A stretch of 64,000 bases of DNA from Adlercreutzia wanghongyangiae (GCF_035989245.1 NZ_JAYMFF010000009.1:124001-188000), one strand, 5' to 3'; counted from the first letter of the stretch, positions 35,440 through 46,440 are shown. Notes: generated from the sequence alone by a model not told the origin. Translations and numbers: made by a program.

Positions 35440-35625
35440 CTACAGGATCCCGAAGATCAGCAGGCCGATGAGCGCGATGAAGCCCACGACGAACAGCAGG
35501 CAACCCACACCCACCAGCGTTTTCGACGTGCCGGTCATGCCGGCGCGCTCCTGCTCCTCGGCGGCCTTCTTCTCGTTGAACGGGTCGTCAATCCAGTCGT
35601 ATGTCTCGTCTTCGTGCTTCGCCAT
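35440..35625 (-). CDS. Small single-pass membrane protein
   Basis: 61 residues. An acidic N-terminus (KHEDETYDWIDDPFNEKKAA) is followed by one C-terminal membrane helix (about 37-60, VGVGCLLFVVGFIALIGLLI). The ATG at 35625 has GAGGAAGG upstream. I do not recognise a family. It is divergent from the FMN reductase, and the 102-bp spacer between their starts holds TACACT (minus) and TACAAT (plus) boxes. Confidence 0.7.
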   Translation of the reverse strand: MAKHEDETYDWIDDPFNEKKAAEEQERAGMTGTSKTLVGVGCLLFVVGFIALIGLLIFGIL

Positions 35626-35667
35626 CGCGCCTTCCTCACCGTTTTCCGGCAACTCGTTTGCTCGATC

Positions 35668-35691
35668 GAACAGTGTAGCCGATGCTACAAT
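35668..35691. promoter_or_regulatory. Overlapping divergent -10 boxes
   Basis: TACACT on the minus strand (35671-35676 region) and TACAAT on the plus strand (35686-35691) lie in the near-palindrome GTGTAGCCGATGCTACAAT. They would serve the small membrane protein and the FMN reductase. No clear -35 box was found. Confidence 0.4.
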
Positions 35692-35727
35692 CAGCCCGAG
35701 CAAAATCCAAGAGAAGAGGAGACAATC

Positions 35728-36375
35728 GTGAAGGTACTGCTTATCAACGGAAGCCCGCGCATGCAGGGTAACACCCGCCGCGCCCTGGAAGAGGCCGCGG
35801 AGGCTCTTCAGGTCGAGGGCATTGAGACCGAGATCGTCTGGGCGGGCAATAAGGAGATCCGCGGGTGCATCGCCTGCGGCATCTGCGGAAAGAACGGCGA
35901 TAACCGCTGCGTATTCGCGAACGACGTGTGCAACGAGCTTATCCAGAAGGCCGCTGCGGCCGACGGCCTCATCGTGGGCTCGCCGGTGTACTACGCCGGG
36001 GCGGCCGGCTCGCTCATCTCGCTGCTCGACCGCATGTTCTACGCCGGCGGCAGCCTGCTGCGCTTCAAGCCGGCAGCCGGCGTGGGCGTGGCGCGGCGCG
36101 CCGGGGCCATCGAGACGGCCGATCAGATCAACAAGTACTTCCAGATCAACGGAATGCCCGTCGTGCCGAGCAACTACTGGGCCATCGCCTTCGGCCGCAC
36201 CCCCGGCGAGGCGGCGGGCGACGCCGAGGGGCTGCAGACCATGCGCACCCTGGGGCGCAACATGGCGTGGATGCTGAAGTGCATCGAGGCGGGCCGTGCC
36301 GCCGGCACCGAGCCGCCGACCCTGGAGCCCAAGGCAATGACCAACTTCGTACGAGGGGATCTGCAGGAAAGCTAG
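35728..36375 (+). CDS. Iron-sulfur flavoprotein-like NAD(P)H-dependent FMN reductase
   Basis: 215-residue flavodoxin-fold protein with the FMN phosphate loop NGSPRMQGNTR (7-17) and the flavin contact GSPVYYAGAAGSL. Cysteines C47, C50, C53 and C61 form the compact CxxCxxCx7C motif that holds a [4Fe-4S] cluster in Methanosarcina Isf. It probably moves electrons between reduced ferredoxin or NAD(P)H and an unknown acceptor. The start is GTG with AGAGGAGA upstream. It is one of few plus-strand genes in the window. Confidence 0.88.
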   Translation: MKVLLINGSPRMQGNTRRALEEAAEALQVEGIETEIVWAGNKEIRGCIACGICGKNGDNRCVFANDVCNELIQKAAAADGLIVGSPVYYAGAAGSLISLLDRMFYAGGSLLRFKPAAGVGVARRAGAIETADQINKYFQINGMPVVPSNYWAIAFGRTPGEAAGDAEGLQTMRTLGRNMAWMLKCIEAGRAAGTEPPTLEPKAMTNFVRGDLQES

Positions 36376-36383
36376 GTCCGCGC

Positions 36384-36616
36384 AAAACGGGGCGGCTGAA
36401 GCCGCCCCCTACGAGGTTTCGCGCGCCGACGCCGGCGGGGCTTGCGCGGAGCCTCACCGTCCTTGTTCGCGGGCGCACCGCCCTTGCCCCCCCGGCATGT
36501 CGCCCTCACTCTCTCCGCGCGCCGACGCCGCCGGGGCTTGCGCGCCGTCCTCGCCTCTTGGCGTGAGCTATCCGCGCTTCTCGTTTCCCTGTAGGGGCGG
36601 GCTTCAGCCCGCCCGC
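36384..36616. repeat. Inverted pair of family 3 palindromes with a direct repeat between
   Basis: AACGGGGCGGCTGAAGCCGC (starting 36387) and TGTAGGGGCGGGCTTCAGCC (starting 36590) are opposite-facing copies of the palindrome seen at 32831-32914. Between them GCGCGCCGACGCC occurs twice (36420 and 36518), each followed by GGGGCTTGCGCG. No gene lies in 36376-36690. Confidence 0.6.
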
Positions 36617-36638
36617 AGCGAGAGCACGGCAAAAGCAG

Positions 36639-36665
36639 AGCGGGCCGTCGCAATGACGGCCCGCT
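36639..36665 (-). terminator. Terminator of rpsT
   Basis: On the minus strand AGCGGGCCGTC-ATTGC-GACGGCCCGCT is a perfect 11-bp stem, followed by CTGCTTTTGCC. It starts 25 nt after the rpsT stop. Confidence 0.7.
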
Positions 36666-36690
36666 TCATGTCTCGAGTGAATTGAGAAGC

Positions 36691-37233
36691 CTACTCGGCA
36701 GCCCCCTCGGCCGGAGCCTCGTCAGCGGCGGCCTCCTCGGCAGCCTCGGCCGCGGCGGCCTCAGCCTCGGCCTTGGCAGCCTCCTCGGCCTCCTTGGCCT
36801 TGCGCTCGGCGGCCTTCTTCTCCTCCTTCAGCTGCTTCTCGCGGCGCTTGGCCTTCTCAGCGGAAGCCTCGGCCATAGCGGCCTTGCGGGCGGCCTTCGC
36901 CTCGGCCTTCTTGGAGCCGGTCTTCTGGGCCTTGGGGGCAGCCTTCTCGTAGGCGGCGATGTCCTCGGCGGTCACCACGGTGTTGGCCAGGCGCATGATG
37001 CCGCTCTTACGGTTGGCGGCCTGGTTCTTGTGGATGACGCCCTTGGAGGCGGCCTTGTCCATCAGGCGGCAGGCCTCGCAGGCGAAGGCGTAGGCGGCCT
37101 TGCCGTCGCCGGCGGCCACGGCGTCCTTCACGCGGCGGGTGGCGGTCTTCAGCTCGCTCTTCACGGCGCGGTTGCGCATGCGGCTCTTCTCGTTGGTGAG
37201 GATGCGCTTCTTCTGGGACTTGATGTTAGCCAT
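36691..37233 (-). CDS. rpsT: 30S ribosomal protein S20 with long C-terminal extension
   Basis: The first ~88 residues are an ordinary S20 (MANIKSQKKRILTNEKSRMR; AYAFACEACRLMDKAASKGV; HKNQAANRKSGIMRLAN). Another ~90 residues rich in Ala, Lys and Glu follow, ending in an acidic Ala/Glu stretch, so the protein is about twice the usual length. The extension looks like a charged helix or coiled coil that starts basic and ends acidic. The ATG at 37233 has AAAGGG upstream. The 362-bp spacer to lepA (37234-37595) has the stems GAAAGCGG/CCGCTTTC and CCGAG/CTCGG on the rpsT side and a TAGAAT box at 37477 on the lepA side. Confidence 0.93.
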   Translation of the reverse strand: MANIKSQKKRILTNEKSRMRNRAVKSELKTATRRVKDAVAAGDGKAAYAFACEACRLMDKAASKGVIHKNQAANRKSGIMRLANTVVTAEDIAAYEKAAPKAQKTGSKKAEAKAARKAAMAEASAEKAKRREKQLKEEKKAAERKAKEAEEAAKAEAEAAAAEAAEEAAADEAPAEGAAE

Positions 37234-37595
37234 GGATGATAGCCCTTTCTGGTTCGGTCGTTTCCAATCCCTTGGTATCCAACGACACGAACGCGCGCGG
37301 CATGTCCGCCGGGCCCAAACGTGCGAGATGGAAAGCGGGCGGGATTTCTCCGCTTTCTCGGCCCCGAGCACCCGGCTCGGTTGGCCGCCAGCAATAGCAA
37401 TCTTATCAACGCAGCCACGTCTGCAGATTTGGCGGTGGAATCACCGCGCGTCCGTATCGCTGGATACACAATGCGGTAGAATACCAAAGATTCACTGCGG
37501 CGTGGCGAGGAAATCGGCCCGAGAGGGGCGAATCTTCGCGAGACGCACACATTGGCAGCCCGGGGGCACCCGACAGACGCGATAAGAAAGACATC

Positions 37596-39401
<1,806 letters not shown>

Positions 39402-39555
39402 AGCCGGCCGCCGCAAGAGCCCCGAAGGCGGCCCAATCCGTCATTCTGCTTACGGGCGCCCTCCGGCGCCCGCACTGCGGCGGATTTCCCCTAGAATGAT
39501 CTTCGGCACCTACCGCGCCGCCGGGCGCGCTGCGAGCAAAGGACAGGAGACGACC

Positions 39556-40689
39556 ATGGGAGCACAGACGGAGGATCGGCGCGAGCTGCCGCGCATCACG
39601 CCCGACGAGGGGGCGATGCTGGCCGCCGAGACGGCAGCAGATGCGCCCTTCGGCAAGCCGGTGCGCCTGTACCCCAACCTGTACCTAGTGCGGCTGCCGC
39701 TGCCCCACAACCCCCTGAAGGCCCTGAACTCCTACTTCATCTTGGATGACGACGGCACCACCACCATCGTGGACGTGGGCTTCAACCACCCCGACTGCGA
39801 GCGCGCCATCGACGACGCCCTACGCGATCTGGGACGGTCGTGGGACAAGGTGCAGGTGCTGCTCACCCATTCGCACCCCGACCACACCGGCAACCTCGAC
39901 CGCATCTGGCGCCCGGGCATGCCCGTGCTCGCGAACTTGCACTCCTTCCAAGAGGTGAAGAACCTGATGGAGATGGAGGACAACGTGTACGGCCCGCTGC
40001 TCTTGCAAGCCGCCACGCTGGACCAGCAGAAGGACATGACCTTTACCGACAACGGCCCGCGCCTGCACGTGTCGGCCGAGTTGCTGCCTCTTTCCACCTA
40101 TCCCGTCATGACGTATCTGGCCGACGGCGACCGGCTGCACCTGGGCGACTTCAACTTCGAGGTGATCGAGACCCCGGGCCACGACCCGTGGCACATCTGC
40201 CTGTACGAGCCGCACCACCGCTTCATGATCGTGGGCGACCACGTGCTGGAGCGTATCACGCCCTCGGTGTCGTCGTGGTTCCCCGCCTACAACGCCCTGG
40301 CGGCCTTCCTCGACAGCCTTGAGAAAGTGGGCGCCTACGACGTCGACCTGGTGCTGCCGGCCCATGGCAAGCCCTTCACCGGCCTGCACGAGCGGGTCGA
40401 TTTCCTGATCAGCCACCATCAGAAGCGCCTCGAGGAAATCTACGAGCTGGTGGCTTCCGGCCACGACGACATCGTGCAGATATCCCAACACGCCACCTGG
40501 CGCTATCCCGACTGGAAGAGCTGGCCTTTGGATCAGAAGTACTTCTCGATGGGGGAAACGCTGGCGCATCTCACCTACCTGGTGCGCGAGGGCCGCATCC
40601 TGCAGGGTATCTGCGGCTACGAGTACTACTTCCGCATGCCCTACGACCGCAAGAACACCGCCCTGGCCACGACGACCCCGCCCGCCTAG
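39556..40689 (+). CDS. MBL-fold metallo-hydrolase
   Basis: 377 residues. The metal motif HSHPDHTGNLDR, the upstream strand TTIVDVGFNH and the later FMIVGDHVLER and LPAHGKPF are all typical of glyoxalase-II-like metallo-beta-lactamase proteins. A C-terminal helical region (HHQKRLEEIYELV onwards) resembles the extension seen in anaerobe MBL proteins of unknown substrate. CAGGAGA precedes the ATG. The stop overlaps that of holA in convergent orientation. The preceding spacer (39402-39555) holds a GGGCGCC-CTCC-GGCGCCC hairpin after lepA. Confidence 0.85.
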   Translation: MGAQTEDRRELPRITPDEGAMLAAETAADAPFGKPVRLYPNLYLVRLPLPHNPLKALNSYFILDDDGTTTIVDVGFNHPDCERAIDDALRDLGRSWDKVQVLLTHSHPDHTGNLDRIWRPGMPVLANLHSFQEVKNLMEMEDNVYGPLLLQAATLDQQKDMTFTDNGPRLHVSAELLPLSTYPVMTYLADGDRLHLGDFNFEVIETPGHDPWHICLYEPHHRFMIVGDHVLERITPSVSSWFPAYNALAAFLDSLEKVGAYDVDLVLPAHGKPFTGLHERVDFLISHHQKRLEEIYELVASGHDDIVQISQHATWRYPDWKSWPLDQKYFSMGETLAHLTYLVREGRILQGICGYEYYFRMPYDRKNTALATTTPPA

Positions 40690-41663
40690 GAGGGCCGCTT
40701 CAGAGTGTCGACGAGCCAGCGGTAGAACACCTCGTCCGCGTCGGCGCCGCTTTTCATAGCGCGCTCGGCATCGCGGGAGGAAACGAGCGCCCGGCGCAAC
40801 TCGGCCGGCGTGTAGTTGCGCGCCCAGGCCGTCATGTTTTTCACCTTCCAATCGGGCACCTTCAAGGTGCGCGCGATGGCACCCGCATTGCCGCGGGCGC
40901 GCAGGCACTGCACGCCCATGAGATCGCGGATGCGCCCGGTGCACATGGCGATGAGCGCATGGGGCGAGGCCGAGTCCATCTTAGCCAGCAGTCCCAGGCA
41001 CTTGGCCAGGTTGCGCTCGGCCAGGGCATCGGTGAGAAACCACGGCTTCACCTCGGCGGTGCGGGCCACCAGCTGGCGCACCTCCCGCTCGCCCACCGGC
41101 TCGCCGCCGCCGTGGGCCAGGGCGATCTTCTTCAGCTCGTTATCGAGGTGCACCGTGCTCTCGCCCACCAGCTCCACCAGAGCCGCCGCCGCGCCCTCGC
41201 TGAGCACGATGCCGTGGCCGGTGGCCATGGCGCGCACTTGGCGCGGCAAGTCGCGGGCCGCCGGAGGCGCGCAATCGATAACCGCCTTCGGCCCCACCGC
41301 CGCCACCGCCTTGTACAGGCGCGTGTTCTTCGCCAGCTTGTCGGCTTCCAGGAACAGCACGGTGGACTCGTTGGGCGCGCCTAGATAAGCGACCAGCTCC
41401 TCGGAATCGGCTTTCTTCAACTTGTCGGCGTTGCGCACGTGCACCAGCCGCACGGGGCTGGCGAAGGGAATGGTGTTGCAGGCGGACACAACAGCCGCCC
41501 CTTCGCACACCTCGCCGTCGAAGTCGTCGGAGTTGAAGGACAGATCGCCCATCTTCGACAGGCGGGTGCGCAACCGCTCGATGACGGCCGCACGTTTGAG
41601 GCTGTCCTCGCCCACAGCGAGATAGGCGCCCAGCAGACTGCTCTGTTCGTTTCCGTTGCTCAT
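40686..41663 (-). CDS. holA: DNA polymerase III subunit delta
   Basis: Clamp-loader delta subunit that opens the beta ring. The 325-residue protein aligns with the HolA family: an N-terminal AAA+-like domain (LGAYLAVGEDSLKRAAVIER; VRLVHVRNADKLKK) and a C-terminal collar domain ending in ELRRALVSSRDAERAMKSG. A longer upstream frame overlaps comEC and is unlikely. The ATG at 41663 has no Shine-Dalgarno sequence, and GGGTACAAT ends 6 nt before it. It follows comEC, as in Bacillus. Confidence 0.9.
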   Translation of the reverse strand: MSNGNEQSSLLGAYLAVGEDSLKRAAVIERLRTRLSKMGDLSFNSDDFDGEVCEGAAVVSACNTIPFASPVRLVHVRNADKLKKADSEELVAYLGAPNESTVLFLEADKLAKNTRLYKAVAAVGPKAVIDCAPPAARDLPRQVRAMATGHGIVLSEGAAAALVELVGESTVHLDNELKKIALAHGGGEPVGEREVRQLVARTAEVKPWFLTDALAERNLAKCLGLLAKMDSASPHALIAMCTGRIRDLMGVQCLRARGNAGAIARTLKVPDWKVKNMTAWARNYTPAELRRALVSSRDAERAMKSGADADEVFYRWLVDTLKRPS

Positions 41664-41669
41664 AGGCCC

Positions 41670-41678
41670 ATTGTACCC
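41670..41678 (-). promoter_or_regulatory. GGGTACAAT -10 motif before holA
   Basis: This motif lies between the comEC stop and the holA ATG and ends 6 nt from the start codon. If used, transcription would begin at or next to the A of ATG. The arrangement is nearly the same as at phoH. Confidence 0.45.
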
Positions 41679-41680
41679 GA

Positions 41681-44023
41681 TTAGGCTGCCGCCGCGTCGC
41701 GCTGCGTGCGCACCTCGAGCTTCTCCATCGAGAATGCAACGGTCACGTCCCCCGCCTGGTCGGTGCGCAGCACCCGAGCGCCTCCTTCCTCCAACAGGGC
41801 GCACACCTCTGGTGCCGGATGCCCGTAGCGGTTGCCCTTGCCGACGCTCACCAGGGCGATTTCCGGATCAAGGCGGTCGACCAGGTGCCCGTCGAGGCTC
41901 TTTCGCGAGCCGTGATGGCCCACCTTCAGCACATCCACCCCTGCAGCGGGCAAGAGCCCCTCCATGGCGTCCAGCTGCTCGGCCTCGGCATCCCCGCACA
42001 AGAGCGCCGTCCATTCCACATCGCCGTCGCCATCGCCGTCGTAGGCACAGAGGAAAGTGAGGCTGTCGGCGTTGCCGCCCTCGTCGGCGAACGAGGCCGG
42101 CCACACCACGGTAAGCGTGAACCGTCCGCAGCGCACCGCATCGCCCACGCGCAAGCCCTGCACGCCATCGGGATAGCCGGCCTGCCGCGCATCGCCCAGC
42201 AGGTCGATGCACGAGGAGCATGAACACGACAGCAGGTCGTCGGCCACCAGCACGCCGCCGACCGCCGCCACATCGGCCAAGGCCGAAAGCGATCCGCAGT
42301 GGTCGTCGTCGGGATGGGTGATGGCCACACGGTCCAGCGTGCGCACCTCCTGGCGCGCGCACGCCTCCTTCAGGAGTGCATCGCGGTTTCCCGTGTCCAC
42401 CAGAACGGCCGCCCCCTGGCTGCGCACCAGGAAGGCATCGCCCTGGCCCACATCCAGCATGACGATCTCGTCGCCCGGAGCGGGACGCACCAGCACCACC
42501 GCCAGCACGACAACGGCGGCAACACCGGCAGCGGCAGCCCACTGCCGCGCCTGCGCGGGCCACCACGCCCACAAGGCGCCCACGAGCAGCACCGACAGGC
42601 AGACCATCGGAGCCGCGGCGGCATCCACGGCCAAACAGGTGCCGGGCCACGATGCCAGCAGCTGCACCGCTCCAGAAAGCGGGACCGTGGCCAGAGCGGC
42701 CGCCCCCACTGCCGCCGGCGCCGCACAAGGAACGATGCAGGAGAAGGCCGCCGCCGCGAATCCCACGACGCAGGCCAATGCGAACAGCGGCGCGGCCGCG
42801 ATGTTCGCCAGAGGCGCCAGCAACGGCACTTGGGAGAACAGCGCCGCCGCATAAGGCTGGGTAGCTGCCGCCGAGGCTCCCGTCAACGCCAGGGGGCCCG
42901 CCACGGCACCCCGCAGACGCCGGCTGCAACCGCCGCGGAGTGCACGTCCCTGAAACAAGGGCGCCAACAGCACGATGCCCAGCGTCGAGCCGGCCGACAG
43001 AACGAACGACGGCGCCAACAGCCCCGATGCGTCAACACCGCCGAACAGCACGAGACACAACCCCAGGGCGCTTAAGGCCGATGAACGCCGATCGACCACC
43101 AGCGACAACAGACCCGTGGCGGCCATCAGCGCCGCCCGCACAGCCGACACCGGCATGCCCGTGAAGCCCACGTAGCCCATGAGGAACAAGCCGATAACCA
43201 CCACCTGGGGCCGCCGACCCAAACCTATCAGGCGAAGCCCTGCGGTAACGAAGAGCGTGACGATGGACAGATGCGCTCCCGACACCGCCACCAGATGCGC
43301 CAGGCCCACCCGTTTGAACTGCTCGTAAGCACCCGTCTCGTCCAAGGGCCCCCGCCAGCCGCACACCAGCGCCTGCAGCAAAGGCGCCTCCGCGCCCCCG
43401 TGAGCGCCGAGCAGCTCCACGGCGCGCCGCCGCAGGCCGAGAAGCGGAGCCGCATCCGCGCGTTCTGCCTCGTCGGACAGCTCCCCCAAGCTCAGCGAAC
43501 CCGCCAGACCGGCATTCCAGTAGTAGTCGGCGGCCTCCTCCGGCGGCGGCGCAAGCGCGCCCCTCACCGTCAGGCGCTCGCCCTGCATCAACGACGTCCC
43601 CTCCGCGGGAAGGTTCAAACGCACCGGTACGGCGCCGAGGGAGCTCTCCGCGCGCGCCTCGGCCCAGGCGCCAAACGACGAGGCGCGCGCATCAGTTGTC
43701 AAGGTGCACGTCCAGACGGCTTCCCGACCGGCCAACACGCCGCCGCCAACGAGGGAGACGCCGGCCGCGGCGCTCGCCGCCAAGGAGGCCGCCAGCCCCA
43801 GGGCCAGTACCGCGCGCACCGGCATCGCACGCCTTCGAAAGCAGAAGACGGCCAGCGCCCCCATCGCCGCGACTCCGCCGATGCCGGCGGCGACGCAGGC
43901 CACGGCGCCCCCGTGGCGCAGCAACGGGAACACCAGGGCCACGCCTCCCCACAAGGCCAGCCCCGCCAGCAGCAAAGGGGGCAGGTGCGGCCGCGGCGGT
44001 GCACAGTGCTCGCTCACACGCAT
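41681..44023 (-). CDS. comEC: DNA internalization competence protein ComEC/Rec2
   Basis: 780-residue polytopic membrane protein that forms the channel for single-stranded DNA uptake. It has an N-terminal membrane and DUF4131-like part, the competence domain with HLVAVSGAHLSIVTLF, and a C-terminal metallo-beta-lactamase-like domain with HPDDDHCGSL and KVGHHGSRKSL. The start at 44023 lies inside the comEA end (10-nt overlap). comEB is absent between them. Whether the organism is transformable cannot be told from here. Confidence 0.93.
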   Translation of the reverse strand: MRVSEHCAPPRPHLPPLLLAGLALWGGVALVFPLLRHGGAVACVAAGIGGVAAMGALAVFCFRRRAMPVRAVLALGLAASLAASAAAGVSLVGGGVLAGREAVWTCTLTTDARASSFGAWAEARAESSLGAVPVRLNLPAEGTSLMQGERLTVRGALAPPPEEAADYYWNAGLAGSLSLGELSDEAERADAAPLLGLRRRAVELLGAHGGAEAPLLQALVCGWRGPLDETGAYEQFKRVGLAHLVAVSGAHLSIVTLFVTAGLRLIGLGRRPQVVVIGLFLMGYVGFTGMPVSAVRAALMAATGLLSLVVDRRSSALSALGLCLVLFGGVDASGLLAPSFVLSAGSTLGIVLLAPLFQGRALRGGCSRRLRGAVAGPLALTGASAAATQPYAAALFSQVPLLAPLANIAAAPLFALACVVGFAAAAFSCIVPCAAPAAVGAAALATVPLSGAVQLLASWPGTCLAVDAAAAPMVCLSVLLVGALWAWWPAQARQWAAAAGVAAVVVLAVVLVRPAPGDEIVMLDVGQGDAFLVRSQGAAVLVDTGNRDALLKEACARQEVRTLDRVAITHPDDDHCGSLSALADVAAVGGVLVADDLLSCSCSSCIDLLGDARQAGYPDGVQGLRVGDAVRCGRFTLTVVWPASFADEGGNADSLTFLCAYDGDGDGDVEWTALLCGDAEAEQLDAMEGLLPAAGVDVLKVGHHGSRKSLDGHLVDRLDPEIALVSVGKGNRYGHPAPEVCALLEEGGARVLRTDQAGDVTVAFSMEKLEVRTQRDAAAA

Positions 44024-44730
44024 ATCAGATCCCTCAGGGCCTCGAACTTCTTCTCGCCGATGCCCGAGACCCGCTTCAGGTCCTCCACGGTCTTGAAGGG
44101 GCCGTTCGCCTCGCGATCGGCGACGATCTTAGCGGCCGTGGCCTCCCCCACGCCCGGCAGCGCCGTCAGCTCGGACTCGCTTGCCCGATTGATATCGACG
44201 AGACCACCCGATGCCGATGCCCCCGGCGTCCCATCGGTCGCAGCGACGGAAACCGCTTCGCCGGCCGTCCCATCGGGTATGACCACCTGCTCGCCGTCTT
44301 GCAGCACGCGCGCCAAGTTCACCGCCGCCGTCTGCGCCGCCTCGGTCAGACCGCCCGCCGCAGCCACGGCATCGACAATGCGGCTGCCCGCATCCAAGTA
44401 GTACACGCCCGGCACCCGCACCGCCCCGTCCACATGCACGCACAGCTGCGGTGCTGCGGCGGCACTCTCAGGCAGCACGACGTCGGCCGTCGGCGCATCG
44501 GCTGCCTCCTGCACGGCGGCCGTCCCCTCCGTCGCCCCGTCGGCATCGCTCGCCGGCTCCGCAGACGCCTGCACCTCGAAGGCCGCCGGCGCGCCCGGCA
44601 GCCCCGCCAGGACCGCCCCCGCAGCTATCAGAACTGCGAGCAGCACCGCCAGGGCCAGGAACACCGGGCGCGGCACGGCGGACAAATGCAGCTTGGACGA
44701 CAGGCGCTCCGCTTGATCTTGAAAGGCCAT
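44014..44730 (-). CDS. comEA: Competence protein ComEA (DNA receptor)
   Basis: 238 residues. A membrane anchor (about 22-45) is followed by an Ala/Glu-rich spacer, an SLBB domain (LCVHVDGAVRVPGVYYLDAG) and a C-terminal helix-hairpin-helix pair (DINRASESELTALPGVGEAT; VSGIGEKKFEALRD) that binds double-stranded DNA outside the membrane. AAGGAG lies 5 nt before the ATG. It is translationally coupled to comEC. Confidence 0.93.
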   Translation of the reverse strand: MAFQDQAERLSSKLHLSAVPRPVFLALAVLLAVLIAAGAVLAGLPGAPAAFEVQASAEPASDADGATEGTAAVQEAADAPTADVVLPESAAAAPQLCVHVDGAVRVPGVYYLDAGSRIVDAVAAAGGLTEAAQTAAVNLARVLQDGEQVVIPDGTAGEAVSVAATDGTPGASASGGLVDINRASESELTALPGVGEATAAKIVADREANGPFKTVEDLKRVSGIGEKKFEALRDLICV

Positions 44731-45046
44731 GGCAGCTCCTTAGAACGGGATACGGCAAGCTTAGCCGACTGCTGTCGCAGTTCCGTCTCGGGAACCACCG
44801 CCCTCCGTTCGCCGCGCCACCGCATACAGTTCGCCTTTCAGCCGCCCGCTCGTCGCCGCCGCATCCGCCCTGCTGCCGCGCCGATGTCGCGCTGGAGCCG
44901 TCGATGCGCGACAAAACCCTGGTGAGGCTATCGTGACACCGTCCCCCGAAGCGAACCGCACGCAACCCCGCAACCTCGCCCCCCAACGCAAGAGGACCCC
45001 GGCGCCTTGCGGCGGCCGGGGTCCTCCCCGTATCGGAATCTCGCGT
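44731..45046. other. Spacer between thiI and comEA with thiI terminator
   Basis: The 316-bp spacer holds a very strong hairpin at 44993-45025 (AGGACCCCGGC pairing with GCCGGGGTCCT) directly downstream of thiI, a likely terminator although its U tract is short. I see no gene and no convincing promoter in the rest; a TATCCC box near 44747 (minus) is weak. Confidence 0.55.
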
Positions 45047-46264
45047 CTAGGATGCCCGCACCCGCGGCGGCCGGTAGGCAGGACATGCATAGTCGTGCGC
45101 CTCGGCCGCGTCGGCCAGCGCCGTCACCCACTCCTGCCAGGGAAACGCCTCCTCGGCAGCCTCCACATCGGCAAGCTTCGCGTGGGTCTCGGGATTGCGC
45201 GGCATGAACAGCGTGCAGCAGTCCGGCGCATCCTGCGAGGAAATCTCGAAGGTGCCGAGCTGCTGGGCCGCGTCGATAATCTCCAGCTTGTCCGAGCCGA
45301 TGAGCGGGCGGAACACCGGCATCTCCACCGCGGCATCCGTCGCGCGGATGTTGTCCAGCGTCTGAGAGGCCACCTGTCCCAGGCTCTCGCCGGTCACCAG
45401 AGCGCCGGCCCGCTCGCGTCGCGCCAGCTCTTCGGCCACGCGGAACATGAGGCGCCGATACAGGATGACGCGCAGGCCCGGCGGGCAAGCGATGGATATC
45501 TCGCGCTGGTAGTCGCCAAAGGGCACCACATACACCCGCGCGATGCAGCCGGTGCGCTGGAGCACCCGCGCGATGTCGTCCACCAGAAACTCCGAGGCAT
45601 CCGACGTCTGCGGCCGCCCCGAGAAATGCACGCCCACGCACACCGCCCCGCGCCGGGCCATGCGCCACAGCGCCACTGGCGAGTCGATGCCCGATGACAG
45701 CAGGCCCACCACGGTGCCCGAGCTGCCCACCGGCAAGCCCCCCACGCCGCGCTCGCTGCGAGCGTACACGTAGGTGGAGCCCTCCACCACCTCCACGCCC
45801 ACGGTAACGTCGGGATCCTTCATCTGCACGCGCTTGGCGGGAAACGCCTCGCACAGCATCGCCCCGATATCGCGGTTCAGCTGCATGGAATCGATGGGGA
45901 ACGCGGTGTGGTTGCGCCGCGCCGACACCTTGAAGCTCCCGAACGGCTCCGCCTCGGCCAACGCGATGCAGGCTGCCCGGCCCATGGCATCCATCTCCTG
46001 CTCGCACTTGAAGCCGCAGGAAACGCGCGCCACGCCGGGCACGCCCAAAATGGCATCGGTGCACTCGTTGGCCACTTCCAGGGTGGTTCCCTCACGCAGA
46101 AACACCAGAATACGCCCCGAGATGCGGTGGATGGTCACCACCGGAAACTCGGAAAGAAGCGATTCCAGGTTCTTCTGAAGGCGCTTCTCGAACACCGAGC
46201 GATTGCGCCCCTTGAGCCCGATCTCATGGTAATGCACGAGAATGATTCTCTGAAATTCAATCAT
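45047..46264 (-). CDS. thiI: tRNA 4-thiouridine synthase ThiI
   Basis: Adenylates U8 of tRNA and transfers sulfur; also linked to thiamine thiazole synthesis. It has an NFLD/THUMP N-terminal region (HYHEIGLKGRNRSVFEKRL), the PP-loop SSGIDSPVA near 190 and ASQTLDNI. At 405 residues it ends without the rhodanese domain found in enterobacteria, so sulfur transfer must use another carrier. It follows rpoZ, separated by a family 2 repeat. Confidence 0.95.
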   Translation of the reverse strand: MIEFQRIILVHYHEIGLKGRNRSVFEKRLQKNLESLLSEFPVVTIHRISGRILVFLREGTTLEVANECTDAILGVPGVARVSCGFKCEQEMDAMGRAACIALAEAEPFGSFKVSARRNHTAFPIDSMQLNRDIGAMLCEAFPAKRVQMKDPDVTVGVEVVEGSTYVYARSERGVGGLPVGSSGTVVGLLSSGIDSPVALWRMARRGAVCVGVHFSGRPQTSDASEFLVDDIARVLQRTGCIARVYVVPFGDYQREISIACPPGLRVILYRRLMFRVAEELARRERAGALVTGESLGQVASQTLDNIRATDAAVEMPVFRPLIGSDKLEIIDAAQQLGTFEISSQDAPDCCTLFMPRNPETHAKLADVEAAEEAFPWQEWVTALADAAEAHDYACPAYRPPRVRAS

Positions 46265-46282
46265 AACTCACCTGTTCGCCTA

Positions 46283-46435
46283 AGGAAGACAGCGAGAGGC
46301 CGACAGGTGCCTGGAATTGCCCCGCCTTCGGGCCAAGTGACCTTCGGTCACGCCGCGCCCGAAACAAGGGGCAAAGCCAGGTGCCTGTCGGCCTCGCAGC
46401 ATCGAGCAGTTCGAATTTGCGTTAGCAAATTCGAA
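46283..46435. repeat. Structured dispersed repeat, family 2, copy B
   Basis: An 18-bp outer stem (46297-46314 with 46377-46394) encloses TTGCCCC/GGGGCAA and TTCGGGC-type arms, capped by GTGACC-TTC-GGTCAC. A second, perfect 11-bp hairpin (46410-46420 with 46425-46435) ends 5 nt before the rpoZ stop. The stems differ from copies A and C but remain paired. Confidence 0.85.
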
Positions 46436-46440
46436 ACGAT

